A stretch of DNA of 64,000 nt, from the NCBI GenBank assembly GCA_010645155.1, contig CM021314.1:1879084-1943083 (forward strand), given 5' to 3'. The stretch comes from Tigriopus japonicus (Eukaryota > Arthropoda > Copepoda > Harpacticoida > Harpacticidae). The position numbers and the translations under genes are program-made. Under the pieces are notes generated by a model, which made no database searches, was not told the origin of the DNA, and worked only from the letters and a program-made list of their open reading frames with translations. The stretch's first letter is position 1, and every line of letters begins with the position of its first letter. Shown one piece after another: positions 28,659 through 38,558 of the stretch.

Positions 28659-28951
28659 CTGCAAAGCCAATCAAGGATGTACTGAAGTTTAGTTAGAAGA
28701 AATGGCTAAGCTCACCTGGAAGTATCACTTTTTGAATGCAAGAAAGCGCTGGGGGTATGAAATGGGACTTGGTTGTTATATTTGATCCAAATTTATGGTA
28801 AGTTGTCCTTTCTACTCTCATCATCTGAACATTTGAATGCAGTTAGAAAACATATGATAAGGTAGCGAAAAATGTCAGCTTTTGCATTAAGAAGGATCTC
28901 AATCACACATGAAACCAATTTAACTGAATTACACCGAAGTGCCGTTCAAGT

Positions 28952-30551
28952 GTTATCATTAGGGGCACACTTTTCGTGCAAATAAAAAGACCAAAAAGTG
29001 CAGATTAAAGTGCAAATAAAAGTGCAAACAAAGGGCAAACATATTTTTGTGAAACACGATGGAATTGATTGATTGATGTGGTACATTTGGGAAAACACGA
29101 AAATTGCTAAGCACCTTGGTTGTTCCAAAAATGCTTTTTAAGTCAAAATAGATCAGAAATGCATTTCTCCCAATATTGGGTCACATGTCAACATACAAAA
29201 GCAAGATTCGAATCAAAAGAAGATTCATACAAAAGAAAATTTTTACAGTATACCAAAAACAGGTCAAATTGATGGTCTTTTAGTCCACGCTCAACAGAGC
29301 TGTTGCTTTTTTCAAAACTGACAGGTGATCATCTGAGAGTACACTCAAGGATTGTTAATGTGGCTTTACTTAGTTTAATTGTAAAAAATAAATATGCATA
29401 TACATGCAATGTCAATCTAACCTTTTGACCGTTTAGCTTTATTTTTAATATTCAAGCCAAAGGAGTTTTTTTTACTAAACACAAGAATCATACGTGGTCA
29501 AGTTTTTTATAGTGCTTTTAGTCTTTTCTTTGTTTTGATTTAAGTGGGTAGGTTGATTACTATTATTTTCTATGTTTATTCAACGTTTCCTTCTATCCAT
29601 TGATTGGTTTTGTTGAGCAGAATTGTTATTAATAGGGACAGGCAGAAAGTGCTAATAATCTTATCCTTTTAGTTACCAAAAGTTGCAAAAAATGTGCCCA
29701 AACGTGCAAAACAAAGTGCAGAAAAATGTTGAAAGTGCAAATAAATGTCAAAAAAGAGCAAATAAATGTCGATAAAAAGAGTAAATAAATGTCTAAAAGA
29801 GCAAAGAAGTGTCAAAAAAGAGCAAAGAAGTGTCAAAAAAGAGCAAAGAAGTGTCAAAAAAGAGCAAAGAAGTGTCAAAAAAGAGCAAAGAAGTGTCAAA
29901 AAAGAGCAAAGAAGTGTCAAAAAAGAGCAAAGAAGTGTCAAAAAAGAGCAAAGAAGTGTCAAAAAAGAGCAAAGAAGTGTCAAAAAAGGGCAAAGAAGTG
30001 CCAAAAAGAGCAAAGAAGTGTCAAAAAAGAGCAAAGAAGTGTCAAAAAAGAGCAAATAATTTGCATTTGGACTTAAAACGTCATTCATGGAGTACCCACG
30101 GCTCCTAATTGAGCAGAAGAAGTCATTTACAAGTTCTAAAGACATTTGAGACTAGTTTGAGGTGAAGAGACAATGCCGCACAAGTTCTATTTATTAGGTC
30201 ACTAGAAAAAAGGATGTAAAGTCATGAAAAATACTCTAGTCAAAAATCTTCTGAATTTTTCATAGATTGTAAACTATTTAGCCCAACAAGTGAAGCCAAT
30301 TTCAATGTTTGGAACAATCAACAATATATTAATTTTTTTAGCCATGCTGGGGTTTTTTGACAAAACTTTTTTACACGGAATTTGGAAAAAATGCTCATTT
30401 TTTGAAATTTCTTGCCAAAAAACAAGATATCAGCAAAAAATCACAGAAAGTGCAAAAACTTGTAAAAACGGCAAAAAGTGCAAATAAAGCAAAAAACCGG
30501 CCAAACGAGTGAAAAAGTGCATTTGCATGAAACTGCACCACTAGTCATCAA
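28952..30551. mobile_element. hAT element (GTGCAAATAA-array family), long copy
   Basis: The element is 28960-30543. The left end is TAGGGGCACACTTTTCGTGC; the right end is the inverse of TAGTGGTGCAGTTTCATGC. The flanks GTTATCAT and GTCATCAA look like an 8-bp duplication with two changes. It matches the reverse complement of 43525-44506, except that about 640 bp (roughly 29632-30268, including a minisatellite) replaces about 60 bp there. Both ends are studded with AAAAAGTGCAAATAA motifs. No transposase was recognised. Confidence 0.75.
29789..30058 (+). repeat. 21-bp minisatellite
   Basis: About 12 head-to-tail units of 21 bp, each GTGTC, six A, then GAGCAAAGAA, nearly invariant. It is inside the long hAT copy. 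Because 21 is divisible by 3, every frame stays open and yields long artefactual repeat proteins on both strands. Confidence 0.95.
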
Positions 30552-30574
30552 ACAGCCAAATGTATACTAGTTTT

Positions 30575-30700
30575 AATTTTTGAACCACAAAGTCAATGTC
30601 TGCTCTACGTCTTAAGTGTTTTCAAACTTCAGAAATCAGGAAAAATACAGGATAATTTTTTCAAATACTCGATCTCCCATAATAAACTTGCCGTTTTTTA
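30575..30700 (+). repeat. ~210-bp repeat unit, partial copy
   Basis: Matches the unit repeated at 34.67-35.69 kb: TTTTTGAACCACAA, GTGTTTTCAAAC, CTCGATCTCCCATAATAAAC. It directly abuts the hAT right end at 30551. Confidence 0.6.
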
Positions 30701-30954
30701 TGGGGGTGGGGCGGATTTTTAATACCGCTACAAGGAATGGGATTCCCTGTAAAGAGAGTTAATGATTAATATAGTTTATAAGTAGTGCGAGAAAAAAAAG
30801 TTTTTTTTGGAGTCGAGCAGAGTTTCCAGACGTTTCAGAGGGTAGGGTCAGCTGTTGTCGACGCGTGCAAAGAGAGAGAACAAGCTGTTTCCAGCCCTCT
30901 AGATTTTCTGCTCAACGGCAAATCAACATTTTTCTTTCAGCTCTATAAGATTAC

Positions 30955-33660
30955 CGTTTATATGAAATTTAATCTACCAATGAGTTACTGTTGGCAGATC
31001 TGTACAACCCTTGAATGGTGGGTTGGTCAGGAATAGTATTAAAAAATTTGTCCATTCCTGCTTAAATCCTCTAATGCTATTAGAGGATTAGATCCTACAA
31101 ATTCCCGACGAAGGCAAATAGGCAACAAATTGAACAATGAAGGAGCCCGATAAAGAAGAGAGGAGGACTTCATTGTTCGAACTAGCCTCGATTCCTTAGG
31201 ATTTAGAGGTGCTCTCAGGGTGCACGTAAAACCTCTAAGATCGCTACAACTGATCTCAAATCCTGGGTTAGGACAGAGCCCATGAATGCTCTTGAAAACA
31301 TCCAGTATGAGATACCTTTCATACCTTCTCTGAGTACTGCACAGCCCTAACTTCTGGAGCCTCTCCCAATATGAGAGCTCTCTCATTCCTGTGATCTTTG
31401 GACCTGCTCGACCTTTTGCAAACCTGCTGAACTCATTGGAGCCCAAATGGGTGAGGCATATTCAAGATGCGGCTGAACAATCGACTTGTGCAGAGTTAGC
31501 ATCGTAATACTATCTCTGGACTTGAAAGTGCGATAAATCCGCCACATGTTTGAAATGCCTTCCCCACTTTCAACTGGATATGCTCGTCAAACTTTCCATT
31601 ATCTTGGACGACAACTCCCAAATCTCTCATGGACGATACCTGTTCAATATCACAACCTCCATTGTCTTTGAGTGGAAAATCTAATTTTGACGCCCCATAC
31701 GTCATTGTGCGGAATTTCATCCCGTTCAATGCCATGTTACTCTCGCCAACCCAAGAGTAGACTTTCTCCAAGTCCTCAACTAAATATTTTGAGTCCTGAC
31801 CATTCCTTCCAGAAACTAATTTTGTGACATCAGCATATGAAAAAATACTGGCTGGCAAAAAGCTATGTGAAATCTTTGGGAATTTGTTTTTTTCATATAA
31901 CTCTAGCGTTTTTCGGCTTTTTGGGGTCAAAAATGGACCATTCAAAGTCAAATAACTCAGCTGTTGATAAATGAATTTTTATTCAATTTGAATTCATAAG
32001 GTAACTAAATGGTCTCTAAATATGGGTCAAATAGTTTTTTAAAAAATGTTATAATTAATAGGTTTTTAAGTATACAACTTTTTCCTTCGACCTAAACTTA
32101 TATAATACAATAACAGTAAAGTTGTTCCCCATTGAATTGTGGGTCCAAAAAGTGCCATGATGTCTTTGGGTATTTTGATTCAAACCTAAAAAGCCATTCG
32201 GAACACCGTGTACAGTCATGGCCTGCTCTGACTAGTGACTACCCTTTTTGGAATTGAAAATACACTTGAGAACTGATCTCCAAGCATATTGGCCATAACC
32301 TCACTATCATTGACGGTTTTACCGTCGACCTCAAAAGGTCCTACAGGATGCTTCATTTTTCTCTTTGTATTTGCGAACGAGAAAAACGCTTTTGGATTAG
32401 TCTTAACCTTTTAGACAACTCTACTTTCCTTTTCCATCTGATCAGAATCAATGGAGGCCCTAATCTTAGCTTGAACCAAGGTCAATTTATTTTGGAGGCT
32501 AGCTACAACTACTGGATTTGAAATACGCCGAAGTCAACAGACTCTAAGACTCTCTAAGACTCGAAGACAACTCCGTTTGAACTACTTCTTCCTAACCTTT
32601 GGAATTCTAGACAATGGCCTACCTTTTGCCACTATTTCTGGAATACCACTGGACAAACAAACCTCGTCAAAAAGAGCAATAAGCTTATTGATAGCTTTAT
32701 CTATTGATGGTTCCTGCTTTAGAATGGAAATCAAGTCCAACTCGCCTAATCTTTCAACAATAATGGGCCAGTGTTCATCTTTGAACTTCAACTTGGCCAC
32801 GCCCACCTTTTGAGCAGGTTTAACTCTAGAGCTCGCCGGCTTTTGAGTAATGGTCGACCCTATCTCAAGAATGTGATGATCTGAAAGGCTACATGGGGCA
32901 ACATGGACATACTGGATCAGATCAGGGTCGTTGGAAAAAAATAAGTCCAGAACACTCTCTGCTCTGGTGGTTGCAACACCAACGTGTTGAGAGAGATTAC
33001 GCAAGATCGCAAACTCTTCTAATTTTTCAAAAGACGGCGATGCTGATTTCGAAATGGGAATGTACCCATCTGGACTAACCTCCCACTCTACAATGCTAGC
33101 CGGAAAAATTGAAGTCACCAACAACAACAAAGAGGCAAAAACAAACCACTCGATCTAGCTCCTTTCTTGTAAATTCGAGTGCCGAAAGAAATGAGGAAGA
33201 ACTACAAGAAGGTGGCCGATACATTGTTACGAGTGTAAGATCAAGAGCCTTGACGTGACAAATCAAAACTTCTACTTCTCCATTGGACTTATGAACATGA
33301 CTAAAATGTAAGTCTTTCCTGACATATAGGCATACGCCCCCATGAGGGAAAATGGGATTATCAGGGCGTACTCTATCACATCGAACTAGCCTAAAACCAG
33401 CTATTGCTACTTCTTCATCTAAAACTCCTGGACTTGAGACTTGAGGTCCTGGAGACTTGAAGCCAAGTCTCTGTAATGGAGATGAAGGAGACCTCTCTAT
33501 CAATGGTTAGCTACTCCAGTACTCAGACCTTTGTACTGTCTTTTTTGGAAATCAGACAATGCACGTTCAAATAGAGCCCTTTTATGGGCTTAAGGTCTTC
33601 CGATGGACCAAGTCTATCAGTTCTTGGACCTTCCTGTCTAACCTTAAAAGGCCCAACCCG
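30955..33660 (-). mobile_element. non-LTR retrotransposon (LINE) copy A, degenerate
   Basis: Read on the minus strand it encodes, in broken frames, an AP-endonuclease from about 33640 (LYLNVHCLISKKD, GGVCLYVRKDLHFSHVHK, VTMYRPPS, VVGDFNFSG, SDHHILEIG) and the linker KTNPKAFFSFANTKRKMK. Reverse-transcriptase remnants follow: SYADVTKLVSGRN, where the catalytic YADD is YADV, then MRDLGVVVQDNGKFDEHIQLK, and the C-terminal RRYERYLIL...CPNPG and IPDQP-like end near 31 kb. Most of the RT core is missing and a dispersed repeat (31862-32165) sits there. CR1/Jockey-like by layout. Inactive. Confidence 0.85.
31862..32165 (-). repeat. dispersed repeat, copy 2 (pairs with 7290-7600), inside LINE copy A
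   Basis: The reverse complement matches 7290-7600. It interrupts the LINE where the reverse-transcriptase core should be. Exact ends are not resolvable. Confidence 0.6.
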
Positions 33661-33763
33661 AGAAGCTTGATCAACCAATGCTATATTTAAGTTTTGCTCG
33701 TTGTTTTGTCTATCTTTTCTGTTCCCCTGATCCACTTTCATTTTTGGACCACAATTTTTATGC

Positions 33764-34670
33764 CTGATCATTAGAGGTGTCATTTTGGTGCAAATAAAAA
33801 GTGCAAAAAGTGCTACTAAAAGTGCAAAAAAAACAGGAAAAAACGCAAGTAAAAAGTGCAAATAAAAATTCTTCAAATTTTTTTAGTACATTCATTCACA
33901 CGCATACTTACACTTACGAACTCACTCACACTTTCCTACTACACTAGAAGGAGGAGTTCCTCAAGGAAATTATATTCCCTCTGACGGTTGATTCCTTAAG
34001 CTACCTTCCCAAATCCAATCCCAAGTCTGAATGGAATTGATAATCTCGTCGTGCACAAAAACAGCTATTTTGAAGCCAAACACACCTCTTATTTGTTTGT
34101 TGGACCTGATTTTGAGTGGCAACTCTGAAAACGTCGGATCTCGTAGAAAGATCTCCATGATGAGCTGAGAGAAACACATGCAAATCCAAGGAGAGCTTTT
34201 TTTCTCCTCGTCACTCACTTTGAAGTTAAACCAATTACGATTTTGGTAGCGGCTCAAGTGCTGGACGATATCGACAAAAAACACCTTCAAAAACCAGGTT
34301 CCAAAGCCATATGCAACGTTAAGTTCGAGGAGGAAATTGTTGTTTTCCATTGCCTTTGCCAATCTGGTGGTAGCGATCACGAGAGATTTTTCTGGATCAA
34401 GAAAGAACTGATATTTTGGTTTCTCTATGCTTGTGTTTGTGTTCGTATGTGAATGTTTGTAGATGTCAAGCACAACAGAGAAATTCAAGAAAATTGAATC
34501 TCTGACTTCAGATTTAAAAAAAAATATGTTCAAAAAATAAGTTCAAAAATGAGCATTTCAAGTACTTTTGGAATTTTAGTCCAAAAATGGCAAAAAGTGC
34601 AAAAAGTGCAAATAAATTGTGAAAAGTGTAAAAAAACATTTTGCGCCAATGCGACATCTCTACTGATCAT
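33764..34670. mobile_element. hAT element of the GTGCAAATAA family carrying a 187-codon ORF
   Basis: The element is 33772-34662 (891 bp), flanked by a perfect 8-bp duplication CTGATCAT (33764-33771, 34663-34670). The ends are TAGAGGTGTCATTTTGG and the inverse of TAGAGATGTCGCATTGG. Both subterminal zones contain AAAAAGTGCAAATAA-type motifs. It sits inside a copy of the ~210-bp unit whose uninterrupted form reads straight through the target (ATGTCTGTTCGTCGTCTGAG elsewhere), which confirms the insertion. The interior holds an ORF on the minus strand. Confidence 0.88.
33970..34533 (-). CDS. unrecognised 187-codon ORF inside a hAT element
   Basis: An uninterrupted frame of normal amino-acid composition (for example LVIATTRLAKAMENNNFLLE, YGFGTWFLKVFFVDIVQHLS, CFSQLIMEIFLRDPTFSELP). 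No ATG opens it: the first in-frame ATG begins MENNNFL, so it may be a fragment of exon(s). It contains internal GTGAGT and CCAG sequences that could be old splice sites. It is not a hAT transposase by any motif I know. The likeliest explanation is a captured host-gene piece; a chance ORF cannot be excluded. Confidence 0.4.
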   Translation of the reverse strand: MNIFFFKSEVRDSIFLNFSVVLDIYKHSHTNTNTSIEKPKYQFFLDPEKSLVIATTRLAKAMENNNFLLELNVAYGFGTWFLKVFFVDIVQHLSRYQNRNWFNFKVSDEEKKSSPWICMCFSQLIMEIFLRDPTFSELPLKIRSNKQIRGVFGFKIAVFVHDEIINSIQTWDWIWEGSLRNQPSEGI

Positions 34671-35690
34671 CGTCTGAGAGTGTTTTCAAGCGTAACAAAT
34701 CAAAAAAAATACGGGATAAAATTTTTATAAAGTTCGATCTCCCATAATAAACTCGCCATTACCCGAGAAGCTTGATCAACCAATACTATATTTGAGTTTT
34801 TTTTCGTTGTTTTGTCTATCTTTGTTCAACTGTTTTACTTTATTTTTGGACCACAATTTTTATGTCTGTTCGTCGTCTGAGAGTGTTTTCAAGCGTCAAA
34901 AGTCAAGAAAAATACAGGAGATGATTTTTCATATATTCGATCATTTCTTGCCAAAAAACAAGATATCAGCAAAAAAATCACAGAAAGTGCAAAAACGTGT
35001 AAAAACGGCAAAAAGTGCAAACAAGGCAAAATACCGGCCAAAGGAGTAAAAAAGTGCATTTGTATGAAAAGTGCACCCCTACCCATAATAAACTCGCCAT
35101 TACCCGAGACGCTGGGTCAACCAAGGCTATATTTGAGTTTTGCTCGTTGTTTTGTCTGTCCTTTCTGTTCCTAGGTTCCATTTTAACTTTTGTACCACAA
35201 ATTCAATGTCTGTTCGTCGTCTGAGAGTGTTTTCAAGCGTTAAAAATCAAGAAAAATACAGGAGATGATTTTTCAAATATTCGATCATTTCTTGCCAAAA
35301 ACAAGATATCAGCAAAAAATCACAGAAAGTGCAAAAACGTGCAAACGGCAAAAAGTGCTAATAAAGCAAAAAAAAACAGCCAAACGAGTAAAAAAGTGCA
35401 TTTGCATGAAAAGTGCACCCCTACCCATAATAAACTCGCCATTACCCGAGAAACTTGATCAACCAATACCATATTTGAGTTTTGCTCGTTGTTTTGCCAA
35501 ACTTTTCTGTTCTCATGTTCCATTTTCATTTTTGGACCACAAATTCAATGTTTTTCTGTCTTCTGAGAGTGAGCTCAATAGACAAAAATCAAGAAAAAAT
35601 AAGCAATGTTTTTTTCAAATATTCGATCTTCCCTAATAAACTCGCCATTACCCGGCCGAGATGCCTGATCAATCAATACTATACAGGGTG
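34671..35690 (+). repeat. tandem array of a ~340-bp composite unit (210-bp repeat + hAT terminus)
   Basis: Units at about 34866-35205 and 35206-35545, with partial units on either side. Each contains GTCGTCTGAGAGTGTTTTCA, ATATTCGATC, then about 140 bp matching the right terminus of the GTGCAAATAA hAT (ACAAGATATCAGCAAAAA ... GTGCACCCCTA), then CCATAATAAACTCGCCATTA and TTTGAGTTTTGCTCGTTG. The flanking unit at 34671-34865 lacks the hAT piece, so the composite arose once and was then duplicated. Confidence 0.8.
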
Positions 35691-36740
35691 CGTTCAGTAT
35701 GTATTCGCCCATTTTGAATGGCTGTAACTCCAACATGCCATCGGGTATCACCGCGAAAATGGTTTCAGACTTAGTTGACTCACTTGTGTTGACTTTGAAG
35801 AAAAATGGCAGACAATGGAGAATTCAACCCTCCAAATTTGTGGAAGAGGCACGGAGCAATTTTGGGGATTTGCGCCCTTGAAAATCGGGAGACTGTCTTG
35901 GGCTGACAATGGGGTTCCTGCAGAACGTCAGGAAGGATCTATAGGAGTCTGGAGGTGACTACGAGGCCACTGCCATGTAGAAGGCATGCATTAGAAGCAT
36001 TCAAGGCGGTCTGAATCAATCAGATCGCCAGAATTCGTGGCCCAAGTGCAAGAAATTGTCCTTCAAGAACCTGCCCAATCCTTAAGGCCATTGCCCTTGA
36101 CCTTGGCAAGTCTGAGGCCCTCATTTGATCATTGGTATTTTTCCATGAGGACTTGAGGCACTATTCCTACAAAATGAGGAAGGGCCAAAGGACAATAGGC
36201 TGGAAAACTCACAAAGTCTGCTGAATTTGATCAAGCATCTCATGCATCCTGGAACAATTTGGGTGTTCTCAGACAAGAAGAACTTTTGCCAAGATAAGAA
36301 TATTAATAACCAGAACTACAGGTTGCTTGCCCAATCTCCTCATGAGGTTCCAGTGGTCATGTAGACCAAATTTTCTCACCATTGTCATAGACTCATAGTG
36401 TTTGGTGTGATCAGTTCAGAGGGGGATGTGATGCCTCCTCTCATATTTCCCCACAGCCTAAGAATCAATTCTGATGTCTACATCGATGTTCTCAACACTT
36501 TTGTGTCGCCCTGGATGCTGAGGGTAAAATAACTTGAGTTCAGGGGGTTTGGACCTATTTATTTCAGGATAAGAACTTTCAGAAATCAGATATTGCATAT
36601 ATGTTGATTATACTCACCCTCAGCCTTTGTCCGTTTATGTGCTCTTACACCTCGACAGAACTCCAGAGGATCAAGAAATGGCAGGCTGAGGGAGTTGGGA
36701 AGAACGCACAATTGGGGGTTGAGTATTGTGCGTTGAGTTG
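35684..36740 (+). pseudogene. mariner-type transposase pseudogene with 5' terminal repeat
   Basis: Starts at a TA with CAGGGTGCGTTCAGTATG. Fragments in shifting frames match the arthropod mariner-like transposase: LRHYSYKMRKGQ, then IWVFSDKKNFCQDKN, NNQNYRLLAQSPHEVPVVM, VFGVISSEGDVMPPLIF and INSDVYIDVLNTFVSPWM. There are several stops and frameshifts, and the 3' terminal repeat is lost where it meets the retroelement remnant on the other strand. Confidence 0.8.
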
Positions 36741-36758
36741 TATCAGTACTCCAAAAAT

Positions 36759-37750
36759 TTAGGGATGTTCTTGATGGAGCGGGGGATCCGGAATGATTTC
36801 ATCCGAGTCGTCAAAGCTTACTCTGAGTTTCCGGCGTAGGGGCTTGATCCGGCCGAACCCAAAGCGGTTTGGAGGCACACACAGTCTTTTGGGTCTTGGC
36901 GAGACGTTGGTTTGTTGATTCGATGTTTGAACTCGGGCTCTCTTTGCGTACTTTCTGATCCTGTCTCTCAACAGTCGTTCCGATACCGGATCAGGTCTGA
37001 ATTGACGGAGGGAGCTCGTCGTTGACGAACTCGTTGAGGCCCGGGGTATTTCGGTCGGATGGGTTGAGATGGAAGGGGAAGTTGGCGATTCGGTGAGTTT
37101 GGGGTTTGGCAATTGGGTGGGATGTTCATCTAACCAAAACGGAAATCTGGTGTTGGGGAACAATGGTAGGTTATTTGGCTTTGGTATTGGAGGAGGTATC
37201 ACCACTTTCATGTCATCCACATGACGTATGCACATTTTGTTCGTCGTTAGTTCTCGCAGTATGAATGTCGCATGGCTTTTTTTATTGAGGACGGTATGGA
37301 GTGATATTCCGAATTTCGGCGAAAACTTTGAGCGTCTGTAGCTATTTCGAAGAATGACCGTTTGACCTGCGTGGATGGACGAAGGCCTGACTTTGGGTTT
37401 GGTGTTGAATCTATTCCGACTTTCTTTCCGGTGAGTGGAGTCCTGGATCAACATTTTCTTGATCTGGATCTTGGGAACCGCAGGGATCGACAAGATGTCC
37501 GATCTGTAATGAGAGAAAATAAGGGAACACGGTGGGACTTTAGTCACGGGGTGGGGGTAGTCCTATATGATTGGAGACAACTTAGAAGGGCCGCCCTCAT
37601 CGATGCGCGAGAATGATCACATGATTGGAAGGTTTTCTTCAAAACTTTCATGAATGTTTCCGCCGGATTTGCCCTGGGATGGTGTGGTGCCATGAATGAG
37701 TGGACTATTTCATGCCACTTCCAAGACTTTATCGGTCCCCACTTCCCCAC
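36759..37750 (-). pseudogene. LTR-retrotransposon (Ty3/gypsy-like) integrase remnant
   Basis: On the minus strand, HSFMAPHHPRANPAETFMKV and SYRTTPTP resemble the end of a retroviral-type integrase core. The frame then shifts at a C-run near 37547-37552 into TKVPPCSLIFSHYRSDIL, GQTVILRNSYRRSKFSPKFG and a Pro/Ser/Arg-rich tail typical of the integrase C-terminus. No protease, RT or LTR is visible here, so it is a truncated, frameshifted fragment. Confidence 0.7.
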
Positions 37751-37796
37751 TTTTGGCCCCCAAACTCGCCTGTACTCAATCCTCTCGACTATTTTG

Positions 37797-38558
37797 TCTT
37801 TTTTGACTTAAAAAGCATTTTTGGAACAACCAAGGTGCTTAGCAATTTTCGTGTTTTCCCAAATGTACCAGATCAATGAACCAATTTCATCGTGTTTCAC
37901 AAAAAAATGTTTGCCCTTTGTTTGCACTTTTATTTACACTTTAATCTGCACTTTTTGGTCTTTTGATTTGCACGAAAAGTGCGCCCCTATTGATGACGGA
38001 TGGGGTTATTTGTTTCAGCAATAACCGCGGCATTCTTCATTGACCTATTATTAGTTGATTACTCATAGTGTACATGTTGACGTCAAAGTCAGTTTCAAGA
38101 TTGCATGACTTTATTCGTTTAAATGATTAGGTCTCATCAGTTCTGTAGCTATTAAGCTCAAGACTGCAAGCGGAATGAGAGAAACGTGTACTCCTGGTTC
38201 ATGAAATTTGCATTGTGCCTCACTAAAAAACTTGCAGTACAACATTAGAATCCTCTGGGAGAACAGCAACTACTGTACTTCACATCTTATCTTATAATAC
38301 TTCAGTCTTTAAAGGCCTTCACAAGTGGCAAATTGATTCCACCATGACGATCAACTACACTTTTCCGGAACTACCAAATGAGTACGAGTCGATCACCGAA
38401 GCTTCTGCTCCAGCTCTAGCTAGCACGGCTTACAAATTCACCGATATCTTCCTCTCTGGAATCTTCAAGGTTCCGGCAATACCAATTGAAGGATTGAACA
38501 CCCTTAATGTAGATAACATCGATCTGTTCTTGGATTATTTCACCCAGCATTGGCAGGA
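37797..38558 (+). repeat. 762-bp segmental duplication, copy 1 (prominin 5' end)
   Basis: Matches 44314-45075 at a constant offset of 6,517 with only a few differences seen (for example ATGAACC versus ATCAACC, CACCCA versus CATCCA). It includes 193 bp of hAT terminus (37797-37989), the target copy TTGATGAC, the upstream region and the first 72 codons of prominin. Confidence 0.95.

Noticed and set aside
29789..30058. CRISPR-like array
   Set aside because: Units are contiguous with no variable spacers, in a eukaryotic genome.
29766..30108. Long repeat-protein ORFs on both strands (KSKEVSK, FDTSLLF patterns)
   Set aside because: All arise from a 21-bp minisatellite whose period is divisible by three; not genes.
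36759..37547. Functional host gene of 262 codons on the minus strand
   Set aside because: The frame continues integrase-like sequence across a frameshift and has a retroelement C-terminal tail; better read as a remnant.
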